Part shown: in pieces, positions 11,766 to 21,657 of the stretch
Numbering within the stretch: position 1 is the first letter of the stretch
Layout: each line of letters starts with the position of its first letter
Origin: Scedosporium boydii
Taxonomy: Eukaryota; Ascomycota; Sordariomycetes; Microascales; Microascaceae
Assembly: GCA_002221725.1 (NCBI GenBank)
Contig: NJFT01000289.1
Location: forward strand, 1-43,606
Reading direction: 5' to 3'
Length of the DNA: 43,606 nucleotides
The notes under the pieces: model-generated
What the model saw: only the letters and a program-made list of their open reading frames with translations
Told to the model about the DNA's origin: nothing
Database searches by the model: none
Translations under genes and position numbers: made by a program

Positions 11766-14700
11766 CTATGAACCTATGCCTGGTTCTTGAGCGCTCCCAA
11801 TCGCCCAGTGAGAGATTCTTCGACGCAAATATCAACCAATAGAAAATTTTAGATAGAATATGCACATGTTGGAATGCTTTACGAGATTGTGGCTGTTGCC
11901 CATAACATTGCCAACGACGTGCTAGACCGTGGTGGATTTCAGTGGAATTAAACTAATGCAGCTCTTCAAATTAATTGTAGGAACCTGGAGCCTGTTCCGA
12001 CAGTCTTTTAGCTCATTCAACCTTTGCCTAGTCACCGACGTATGTTCACTGCCGATTCCAAACCACCGCTCAGGCGTACGTGTTGGCAATGATGTGCAGC
12101 CGGGAAGCCGGTCTATCACGCTCGTCGTGACGCCCCCGCGGGCGCCGTTCCTCCGACGCCGACGTATCCTCCGGTTCCTTGGCGGCCCCACCCCGGCATC
12201 CCGGAGAGCGTTTGCGACACTGGGCCGTCGTCCAGGAAGAGCTTTGATGGGATTTCGTCCGCAGAATTCCACCGAGTGATATTCTTCTCGTGGTTATTAT
12301 AATTATCATTATGTTAATATTATTATTACTATAATGTACTTTTTTTATCCGACCGCAATATCTAAAACGGGACGCTCCTTTACACCTACATCGGTAGGTG
12401 TGTTCTATTCGGAAGACAGGCAGAGCGCATTGCTCGCATTACACCTCCAAATTGTTGGCGTTAATTTGTGCCTAGCCCACGCCGACGTAATCAGCGACCC
12501 GGGCGCCCCAATCTCCTTGCAGAAGAACCCAGTTTGAATGGGAAAGGGTCTCGGGCAGTTCGTGTCCCCACCAGCACTTCTGCGCTCCTCATTTCCCACC
12601 TCTTCGACGCCTACCGCAAATCTTCGATCGAGCAGAAGTCTCCTGACTTCATCACAGTGCCTGACACGGGCTTCTATCAAGAGACACAGCGCAGTGGCTT
12701 ACATGAGAGCTGGGATATATCGAGGACGCGTTACAGCTGAGGCCGAGCCTGAGGTAGAGGCGAAGCCACTCCTGCTCTGCATTTACAGTCAGTTGTTAGG
12801 GAGTACTGAACATCGAAGACACTGATACAGACGCATGACAGTCCCGCGACGGTGGCAGGATACCGCCCTTGCCGTGAGAGAGTATAACGAGACCCCGATA
12901 GCCCAACCCATGAGTCTATAGTCCTCGCCTCTAGTACTACGCGGATATCGTAGGCGGCTAGCTACATCCATCGGACACGCCATACAACAGCTGAATCGGT
13001 CGTTCTTGCCAAGGAACAATGTCCGTACGGATGAAGACATCGCCAGGCTGTGCCAACCCGCATGTTGCACCACGCTGGACGCGCCACGAGACACCCCGTT
13101 CATAGGGGCAGGTCTGCGCGAACAGACTTTGATTTGATGAAGTGGGCTCTATTATGGTATGAGGGCACAAGTGTGCTCATAATGCCTTGTCAGTTTTTCC
13201 TGATGCTGGACAATTGTGGCTTAATCTTGGTTGTCTCTCGCGATTCTTCAAGGACATTGTAGTCCTCGAGTTGAACTTTGTTATCCGCTTTTATATAGCT
13301 CGAGACGTTATTCGACGGCAGCTATAAGGCTTGCGCGGCGGTTAAGAAAACATGAAGTCTGTTCCAGATTGGCCTGCAAAGATCGAGGATCCCGATCTAC
13401 AATTGTGTTGCAAACTCGCTGCCACTACTAACTTGTGGAAATGGAACAAGATACCCCAATCGCCGGTGTTATTTTCCCGGCAAACTTCATGCATTTTTCG
13501 AGTGTCATCTCCCTCATCTAAAGCGCACCTGTTGCGTCATCCTTCGTGGCTTTCAGACGGCGGTCAAGCCTAGCTGCTTCAGCCAGGATATTCTTCGGGT
13601 TACACCTCATTATGCAAAAGCCCATCTTTCTTTCGCTGTCATGAGGTGCCCCTTTCTTGATTAGCCATATCGACATACGCCTTGGTTCATGGACCAGTAG
13701 AATCTCGGATCGAAATTTACAGAGGTGGAATTTGCTCCCGGATATGACTCTTCATCCGAAAAAGTTGAAGTTGCATGAAACCACCAGTAAAACGAACTTA
13801 CTTGCATATCATTTCGTAATACTAGTAAAGGTGACACCACGTCTTGTGCGATATCCGGATCGAAGAAGAGCTGAACATTCGAGACTAGAGCATGTTCGTT
13901 TCTATGTCCCCCTTTGCCTCACCTGGCTTCGGATGGGCCAAGTAATGTAGAAGCCGCTATTCTTCTAGAAGACTGACACGCCAACCAACCTTGCTATGCG
14001 GATGGAACGCTGAAGAAGTCTAGTCGGAGATGTATAAAATTCAAATGCGCCACCGACGGAGATTCATTTGTTTCTTCAAGATAAAGACTGTGGATCTACA
14101 TCCGATACAAGGGTATTTTCTTGGAATCTGGCTCTTCTTCCCCTTCCTTTCTTCCCGGGGCTGGATCCGGTGGAGCATGCGTGGAACCATACCGAGCGGC
14201 CCCTCCAGTAAGGCAGGATATTCAAGCCACAGATATCAAGACAAGTTCCAGTTAACACCAAGAAATAAGGAAATCGCGTCAAGCGCAGCCTCTTTCTCTG
14301 TCTCTCTCTTTTCTTTTTCTGCCTGCCCATGATCTATGATGACCTTCTGCTTCCCTCTTCATTCTCAAAAAATACATCGCGTCCGGGATGCAATGGGAAG
14401 TTCCGAGCACAGGAGCACGGGAACATGCAGTTCGTCCAAGGTCACGGTTGTTTTAGACCGACACTTCTCCCCCAATTAGATCTTCCATACGAGGCCAGAT
14501 TCTCATCCGGGCACGGCAACCTGCATGCTCTCTTGGGCTCAACTTAGCAGCTCGATGTCCGGCCTCTCTGACTAGGAAAGGATTCGGCGTTGCGTGTCTG
14601 CATTTATCGATCTCGGCACTCGAGATTACGAGGGAATCTCTGGCCATTTGGCATACCAGTGGCGTCTTCAGCGCTCTATCGTGAGTCCTCAGCCCTCTCG

Positions 14701-15344
14701 TGTTTTTAACATGGCTGCCCCGTATCTACGAGGGTGGCGGGATGGGTAGACGAGAAACGGCCTATCAAGAAACCTGGGTGGAGAGATCGATGGAAAGGAT
14801 AAGACGAGTGAGTGAGGGGGAGTCGGCCCAACATCACCGGGGCCGCGGGCCATATTTTGTTCTCTTCCCCAATACGGAAATGTGATCGGCAGGAAGTGCT
14901 GGCGGGAGGGCTCCGACGAGACCTGCTTGGTCTTGGTGACGAGTCCGTATGTATTTCATAGGGACCTGTCGGCTTTGCGTCCATTGCCTCCATTCTCTTC
15001 CCCCTCCTCCACCTTTCTGCGTATTCCCTCACCTGCTTCGTGCGTCGTATGTGCATTTCATCTCGCCCTTCTACTTCGCTCGCATGTCGCTCTCTCATTT
15101 GTGACTTTCGCCCTTGTAAAGGTATCCTCGTATATACCCGTCATCTGGCCAAGAAGAGAAGGAGCAACTCAGGCTTACCAATTCAGTCGTAAATGGCAAG
15201 AGCATTTTGCCATCATTGACCAACATCGCTGATGCTCTGCAGTGGTACCTCTCACCCTCATCCCCAACCCCCGTAAAGAAAACCAGCACGTCGTCAAACC
15301 CCTCTAACTTCTTCTAGTACAAGCCAACGAGCGCCATAGACACA
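11766..15344. other. intergenic region, no supported gene
   Basis: This 3.6 kb stretch between the kinase and the membrane-protein gene has only short conflicting open frames. The best coding-like piece is a plus-strand frame from ATG at 12835 to a stop near 13138. It carries one in-frame TAG at 12919; after it comes sequence such as RLATSIGHAIQQLNRSFLPR. An AT-rich patch lies at 12290-12345. Pyrimidine-rich runs occur around 14130-14330 and 14995-15030. Confidence 0.5.
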
Positions 15345-17146
15345 ATGAAACATCACCCCCGAGAAGAAGACTGCGACGACTCGATCGACGTGTCAACAAA
15401 GAAATGGGGTTCCTTAGCCACAGACGTACGCGATAGCGAGGAATGCATCAACGGTTGCCGCCAGAGGTTCGTCTCGGATGTACTTGCGGAGTCGGGGAAG
15501 CCGACGACTGCTAGTCTGGCCATAGAGACGACGACCGATGAGCTGTGCGAGATACTCGCCTCTTCAGCCGATCGCAGTGGCGCTGAGAGGATCTCTGCCT
15601 TTTATCAGCTGTATTGTTGTGATTCAGTGGTTTGTGGGGTGTGGTATAATGAAAGTGCTGGGATCTTAGGGCAAGACCGTGAGGACCTTCCTACTTCCCC
15701 TGTAGGATTCCTTATCATTCCTAGCATTTGACGCTGACTGGATGCCCCTCTAGCCAATGTTGACAGGATTATAAACGAGTGTCGCGGGTAAGAAAAAAAA
15801 AAACTTGCAAACCTTCTCCCCCGGCTGCAAATTATGTTAGAACTAACGAGGCGCCGCTTAGCAAAGGATATACGGACCTCAGGGACCCAGGTCTTCCAAA
15901 TAGCCATTTCGAATGCCCAGATTCATCCGTCTACCAACCGGGCGAGAAGAAAGCCTGCTCCGCCAACTTCAGAGCAGCAGGCCTCGAGGACTCCTCGGCA
16001 TCAAATGCAGTCGCAACGGCTCCATCGACCCAACCAGCCCCCTCTCCAAGCCAATCCATCACACCGTCTACAACCGGCGCCACGTTCCCAGAAGAAAATC
16101 TCACCGCCAGCACTGACGGCGCAAGCCCGTCTTCCCTAGGAACCGGACCCGGAATTAGCCCTGGGGTAAAAGCGGCCGTAGCTGTCGCATCCATCGCTTC
16201 CTTCCTCGCAGTCCTCAGCTTCTTCCTCTGCTTGTGGCGCCGTCGGAAGCGCCCTCCTACTTCGGCGCCAAACGAGTACAGACGCAGTCTCCGCTCCAGG
16301 ATCAAGCATGGAGGCGACAGCATAACAACCGCCCCATCATCCTTTACCGCCTCTCCAACCCGCTTCATCTCTCCTCCGCCGCCACCGAAATCCTCCTCTT
16401 CCATCACACGCGGAAACCGCGAACCCTTATCGCCTCCGTTACGTCTCAAGGAAAGGAAACTCCTACCCACGTTCGTAAATAACGCCGCTCGGAAACCACC
16501 GCACGGTAACCGCCATGGATTGGCTCGTTCCCCGAGCGATTCCTTCCCCACGTCGCCGCTCTGTGCGCCAACGACGAGTAAGCTCGAACCGAGACTTGAA
16601 CGCGGTCTCCACCCGGTTTCCAAGCCGACTCCATTCCACAACCACGGACACCAGGGGGGAATACCACTAAGCAGGAGCGCGAGCACTACTGGCTCTGTAT
16701 CCGGCACCACTACTACCACAGCTTCGTCTTATGCAACGCCTGTAGTCGTCGGCGGAGCAACACCGCCTCCCTCCTCATCACCTACACGTCCACCTAGACC
16801 GCACGACACACCATTGGAAATCCCGGGCCTCGTCACTCCCGCCACCAGTCCCCGCGCTTTACACAGTCCAGCAGTTCCCCCTCCAGTCTTACCGCGGGAT
16901 ATAGGCGTCGCGGTAAGCAGTAGCGACAAAGGACCATCCGGTCAAAAGATCTCGGCGGAGTCGAGTGGTTTATACGACTTGACGGAGCAGTGTGCGCGAG
17001 AAGAGAGGGAAAGCTGGGGTATGTTTCGCACCGCGGGCGGAGGTGGGCCGGGTGTTTCGGTTTCGGCTTCGGGGAAGGAGGGTGGTTTGGCAAGTCCAGT
17101 GTTGGGCGAAGGTGAGCTGGAAAGGATGGGTGGCAAGTATAATTGA
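15345..17146 (+). CDS. single-pass membrane protein with Cys-containing ectodomain and Ser/Pro-rich tail
   Basis: My model is exons 15345-15678, 15754-15787 and 15841-17146, giving 557 aa. Introns of 75 nt (GTGAGG...CTAG) and 53 nt (GTAAGA...TTAG) flank a 34-nt micro-exon that reads NVDRIINECRG across its joins. Residues 1 to about 150 are polar with several cysteines (CINGC, YCCDSVVCGVW, NECRG). Next comes a Ser/Thr/Pro linker, a membrane segment at about 231-255 (VAVASIASFLAVLSFFLC) and a stop-transfer RRRKR. About 300 cytoplasm-like residues rich in Ser and Pro follow. This layout resembles fungal wall-sensor-like or adhesion-type surface proteins. No signal peptide follows the ATG at 15345. 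The frame stays open upstream to a possible acceptor (CTAG) at 15317, so a secretory first exon may be missing. Its 3' end faces ZPR1. Confidence 0.75.
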
Positions 17147-17421
17147 ATCTAGAGGATTTTTCTTTCTTTCCCTTTTTTATTTCCTTTTCATTTTTTCTTT
17201 CTTCTTTTTTTCTTTTCCCCGCTCCTTTTGCCAGGGTTGGGTTGTAAAGGGGCGGGTTGTAATTGAGGTTAGATAGTGAGCAAATGTTGTGTCCATCAAG
17301 AAAAAGTGAGGTACACAGTCATTGAAGTTTTGGTATTCATTTCCGTCTATGATATAACCACCACATAACCCGTTTTTATTTTGTCTTTTCCTTTCTTTTT
17401 ATTTTTCCCTATCATCCAATA
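17147..17421. other. convergent 3' intergenic region, T-rich
   Basis: This is the 275-bp gap between two converging genes. It includes a long pyrimidine tract at 17159-17220 and another T-rich stretch at 17370-17410, consistent with shared 3' untranslated and polyadenylation sequence. Confidence 0.6.
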
Positions 17422-18984
17422 CTACGCAGTCTCGGACTTCTTCTCCTCAGCATTCTTCTCACCCTCCTTCTTAGCCACCTCCGGATCATTCTCATAACCC
17501 TCAACCTTGATATCCTTCAATCCAAGCTCCTCCTCCTCCTCATCCGTCCGCTTATACTTCACCCTCGTAACCTGCGGATCCGGATTCGGGGGATCCACCA
17601 AACTCTGCACATAACTACTCGCCAACGGATCAGCAAGGATGACCGTAAACGGCTTCTCGCCCGCAATGGCGAGATCCAGATTATCGAAGAAGGACTTCCA
17701 CGTCTCCTTCTCGTCGCTGGAGAGTGAGTCACCACCGCCGGCGCCCGACGCGTCGGCCTGGAAGATCTGCTTATGCAGGTCGTCGCGGACCTGCGTAAAG
17801 AGGCCCTCGACGGTGGTGAAGCGACCACCCAGGGTTCCGGGGTTGACGGAGAGGTTGAGCTCGGGACACTCGAGGGAGCAGGTCTCGCTCTTGAGGATGT
17901 CGCGGCCGAGGTCGCGGGAGTCGCGGACTTCGAGGGTGATGCGCTCACCGAGCTCGGGAATCTCGCCGCCCGTCTTGACGTCGTTGGAGCGGTAGCCGCA
18001 GGCATCGCAGACGGTCGACATGAGCACGACTTGCTTGAAGTGAGGGATGTCGACCATCTTCATGTGTGTCGTGCAGTTGTGCATGCAGCCGGGGCAGGTG
18101 GCGGGGAAGCTGTAGACTTCGTTCGGGATGATCTCACCCTCCTCGGTGAGGCCGGGTTGCGTGGGACCGGGGATGAGTGTGGCGCCATCGTCGGTGGCCG
18201 AGAGGCCGAGGGCGGCATTCTGCTCTGGGGTCCTGAGGAACTCGTGCTTCTCCCACTTGCCCACACCGTCGGTTGGGTTCGGCGCGATAAAGGAATTACC
18301 GGCGGGGTCGTCGATGGCGACGCGGAAGGGGAAGGACTTGCCCTCGAGCATGTCGCGACCCTTCTGAACCACGCCGGCGATCTTCTCGTATAACTCGGGC
18401 TCACGCTCCTTGCGAACATCTTGATTCAGCTCTAGGTCGTCGAGCGCGGTGCGTAGAAGACCCTCGATGTTGCTCAGCTGGCCACGGCCCGGTGGCATCT
18501 CGAGATCTAGTTCGATAAACTTTGCCGTTGCCGAGTCGGCCTTGACGATCTGGCGCGAGAAGTCGACCATGTCGGTTAACCTGAGCTCATAGTAGGCGCC
18601 CTTCGGTTGCACCTCGGAGGCAGTCTGGATTTCATTATTGCGGAAGCCGCAGTGCGGGCACTCGAAGGACATGATGATGATTTCGCGGAAGTAAGGGATC
18701 GCAGTGAGGAAGAGGCGTGTGACTCCCTGGGCACAAAATAGGTGGTCAGCTAGACATTAAACGGACTACGGAGGGAGACGAGGCGCAAACTAGAAACAAC
18801 TCACATTCTTCTCGCAGTTCATGCACAGCGATTCGATTTCCTGGACGACCTTCTCGTCATCTTCCTCAACTCCCTCACCGTTCGTTGGCGCGGCGGCCTT
18901 GTCGACCTTGCTTCCGATGGCCTCAAACTCGGAGGGGCGGGCGGGGTTGGCTTGCGCCGTAGGTTTCGTCTCTTCGGCGGACAT
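17422..18984 (-). CDS. ZPR1: zinc finger protein ZPR1
   Basis: Exon 1 (18984-18805) and exon 2 (18726-17422) join in phase 0 over a 78-nt GTGAGT...CCAG intron, giving 494 aa. The splice completes the first zinc finger, CMNCEKN joined to GVTRLFLTAIPYFRE, ending FECPHCGFRNNE. The second C-x2-C/C-x2-C finger is CPGCMHNC...CDACGYRSND, in the C-terminal half. Each finger is followed by the family's beta-rich domain, so the double ZPR1 architecture is complete. ZPR1 proteins bind eEF1A and act as a chaperone for its folding; in animals they also bind receptor kinases and shuttle to the nucleus. The C-terminal tail is Glu/Lys-rich (KKEGEKNAEEKKS). It is the first of three minus-strand genes for zinc-binding proteins in a row. 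An intron inside the first zinc-knuckle region is the only structural feature of note. Confidence 0.97.
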
Positions 18985-19558
18985 GATTTCTGGAAATTTC
19001 CGGGGTATCTCTCTATATTTTCGTATTCCTATCCTCCGTCTTTCTGCGTCTAAAAAAAAAAAAAACAAAGGACCGATTGGAAAGGCGAGGGAGATAAAGA
19101 AACCGTCGCGATGGCTGCGGGTGGTGCACGATATGTATGACGATTTTGGTCTTGCGATTGGATTTATGGTGGGGTAATTTTTTTCCTTCTTTTGGAAGTT
19201 GATGGGACCAGAAAGAAATTTTTGCTTTCTAATCCATTCGATGGAGGGGTAATTTTGGCAGGCGAGCTGACAATTGACCCTCTAACTTATATGAGCCCGG
19301 CCAGTGGTCGTGGCGGGGCCCATAGCTGGGGCGGTTAGTGGGTGCTAGTGCTAATGGGCGCCTGGAAGCAGTGGAACGTCGCCTCCAGATAGAGCTTTCG
19401 CCACTGAACCAGATCGAGCTTGTGGGTGCTGGAACCTTCTGGCTGAGGCTTGATGATGCTTCGACAGACTCTGTCGCACACGCTCCTGGCTCAGATTCGG
19501 ACTCGAACCGGGGGGATTGGTAGAATAGCTTGTTGCCGAGGGGGTGGAACGCGTGTGT
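18985..19558. other. ZPR1 upstream region
   Basis: This 574-bp gap precedes the ZPR1 start and follows the stop of the RNase P subunit gene. It holds an A13 run near 19052 and T-rich stretches near 19179. I see no further gene. Confidence 0.5.
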
Positions 19559-20185
19559 TCACTTCTTCATAAAACTGGCCAGGGACAACCCAGCGCTTGG
19601 CTTAGAAGCCTTGCTATCAGCCAGGAGAGCCTGGAGTCCGGCCTTCCGGTTCTTAGCTCTCTTCTTGCTGACGGCATTAGCAGACGTTTTGACGCTTGAA
19701 GCTTCCGATGCTTTGGATTTCAGGTCGGAGGTCGCCAGCTTCGATCGCTGAGCCGCCTTTACACGTGCTACAGAAGGAGGCGGCGGCAGCTGGATCTCGG
19801 TAACCCTGCCGCATCGATCGCAGGAGATCGTCTTCGAGATGCCCATGCGCTCAAGCTTCTCTCGCGCGATTCCTCCTTTCTTCTGAGTGGCGCCTCCGAC
19901 GTCTGATCGATTTGAGAACCGTTGGTTTGACTTCTGTTGCGCTCGCCTTCGAAGAGCCTTGTCCGACTCGATCTTTAGGATTGCGCTGCATCCAGGTATA
20001 AGGATGTTGCCGCAAGCCATGCATACGTGTTCCTTCTCGACATCCGACATGGGAATGCCGTTGTTGGATGTAAGAAGGTTTCTTCGGCTCATGAGATGGG
20101 CAGAGACTTCAGGGGCAGAAGTCACCAGCATGTGAGCGGCATCGGTGAGGTAGCTCAAACGAGCCTGGAGTCCCACGGTCGCCAT
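19559..20185 (-). CDS. RNase P/MRP protein subunit, Rpr2/Rpp21/Snm1 family
   Basis: A single-exon frame encodes 208 aa. The N-terminal half is helical (LQARLSYLTDAAHML), followed by CMACGNILIPGCSA and, about 55 residues later, CDRCGRVTEIQLP. These two CxxC pairs form the zinc ribbon of the Rpr2/Rpp21/Snm1 family. These proteins are part of nuclear RNase P, which matures tRNA 5' ends, and of the related RNase MRP. The C-terminal third is Lys/Ser/Ala-rich, as is usual for this family. Yeast has separate Rpr2 and Snm1 proteins; from sequence alone I cannot say which this corresponds to. It lies in tandem between ZPR1 and the CZIB-like gene. Confidence 0.85.
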   Translation of the reverse strand: MATVGLQARLSYLTDAAHMLVTSAPEVSAHLMSRRNLLTSNNGIPMSDVEKEHVCMACGNILIPGCSAILKIESDKALRRRAQQKSNQRFSNRSDVGGATQKKGGIAREKLERMGISKTISCDRCGRVTEIQLPPPPSVARVKAAQRSKLATSDLKSKASEASSVKTSANAVSKKRAKNRKAGLQALLADSKASKPSAGLSLASFMKK

Positions 20186-20509
20186 GGCGCAGTGGTATGA
20201 GTGCTATGGGCTATTTTAGCATCCGAAGTACAAAAAGTGCCATCAAGGTGAATGAAAGCTGAAGTGAAGTTGAAGTGCGGTGTCGAGTCGGGATGTTGAA
20301 GGAGACGAGGGATTGGTTGTTGGGAAAAAAATTGTTAGTGTTCTCCGAAGCGGCGCGGTCGCTATAAAGCTCGTGGGGGGATCGAATGTTAACCCCTGTA
20401 CATTCCACGTTCCAAGGACGAACATAACATCCATTTACACTACACTTCCGCCTCGCAGCTTAAATACTTTAATATTTTTCAAATTTCTTTACTGGATATC
20501 TTATTGAAA
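20186..20509. other. intergenic region between two minus-strand genes
   Basis: This 324-bp gap lies between the CZIB-like stop and the RNase P subunit start. It is AT-rich near 20460-20505 and presumably holds a 3' end and a promoter. I see no gene. Confidence 0.5.
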
Positions 20510-21281
20510 CTATGACCGGACAATCTCCCACTTGAGATTCGTGATGCCGACCTCCTCACCCGTCTTCTCATCGTAATCAAACCATTCTCCCTCTGTCAGG
20601 TCAATGGCAGTGAACTTGGTTCCCGAGTCAGTTCCCTCCGCCAACCACTCCCCCTACACGCACGTTTAGCACAACATTCAATACTCCTTCATTTGCGGGT
20701 TCGAGGGTGGTGCTTACATCGGGTTGAAACTCCACAAACTCGAGACCGCGGCAGTCGAACTCGATAATCTTCTGCTTCTTCGGCGGGTCATTCTGTTCAT
20801 ATGCTGCTGGCGCAGCCTTGATATTGGCAGACGACTCTCGCTGTTTACAACCATTAGTCCCAAAGAGGCAGGAAAAAAAAAGGAGCCCAAACCACGGCTG
20901 GGAACTGAGAGATTATGGCTTGCCTTGCAGTTCTTGCATTTCCAGACAAAGTTGGCCTCGCCACGGCTCCCGCTCATCTCATTCATGTCCTAATGCTACA
21001 TGTTAAGATAACTAGTTCCCTCCTAGAAGCCCCGGCGTGCAAGCAGACTAGAAGCTCATACAAATCGGCTAAGGGCAACACTGTTTCCATGGATCTCCCG
21101 GCAAGACGTGCATTGGACCTTGAAAGTGTACCAGAAATGGTCGGCCTCTGTGTCGTTTGGCCGGAGATTGGTAACTCTGAATCAAACATCCTGTCAGACG
21201 TCGAGCGCAGTATCGCCATTTCAACTCCAGCGTGGAAACCACTCACCCGGAGAGCTCTGCTGTAAGTACGAGCGCAAGCAT
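20510..21281 (-). CDS. CXXC zinc-binding protein, DUF866/UPF0587 (CZIB-like)
   Basis: Five small exons (minus strand: 21281-21247, 21176-21062, 20989-20924, 20840-20718, 20653-20510) join to 160 aa, the usual length of this family. The protein starts MLALVLTAELSGVTNLRP and has two zinc-binding CxxC pairs, VQCTSCREIH and WKCKNCK. Between them is MSGSRGEANFVW, and it ends FDCRGLEFVEFQP and a Trp/Asp-rich C-terminus. Every splice keeps phase and reads as family sequence. Three introns are GT-AG (70, 72 and 64 nt). The third (20841-20923, 83 nt) starts with GC in the context AAG|GCAAGC, a standard non-canonical GC-AG intron. Human CZIB is a small cytosolic zinc-binding protein of unclear role. 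A 376-bp region separates it from the divergent gene at 21658. Confidence 0.93.
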
Positions 21282-21657
21282 TGTAAATATAAAAGATGTG
21301 TCGAATGATAATACGAAATCTGGTCGAGAGTACTTCAATGATATGGAACGAGGGGCTTTTTCCTACTGCCCCTCCTTGAGCTGCCCCAATCCACCAGCTT
21401 GAGCACAGACCAACAAGGAAACTTACACTCTAAACATGTGCTTATATAATCATCATCCTCTTCACTCCCGCTGCGGACGACCTGATCAGACTATTTTCAC
21501 GTGACCCCAGTCAATTCGACATCAGACCATCTCGTGAAGCAGCAAATGCAGAATTGAAGGGCATCAAATCGTTCAAACCCATGCCTTGATCGCAGCTCGA
21601 AACACCGGCGAGTCACCACCATCTCTTCGACTCCCCTGCACCGCCAATGCCTCAATT
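21282..21657. promoter_or_regulatory. bidirectional promoter region
   Basis: This 376-bp stretch separates the divergent starts of the CZIB-like gene (minus) and the mitochondrial-type gene (plus). The palindrome TCACGTGA lies at 21497-21504, roughly 155 bp from the plus-strand ATG and 216 bp from the minus-strand ATG. A TATAT-like run near 21440 is the nearest AT-rich element. Confidence 0.5.
21497..21504. promoter_or_regulatory. TCACGTGA palindrome (E-box)
   Basis: An 8-bp perfect palindrome containing CACGTG and followed by CC. In fungi TCACGTGA is the preferred site of Cbf1-type bHLH proteins. Its place in a divergent promoter of two conserved genes supports, but does not prove, a regulatory role. 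Confidence 0.45.

Noticed and set aside
11922..12279. Mirror-image 116-codon open frames on both strands
   Set aside because: Simultaneous open frames on both strands in GC-rich DNA without motif are typical of chance.
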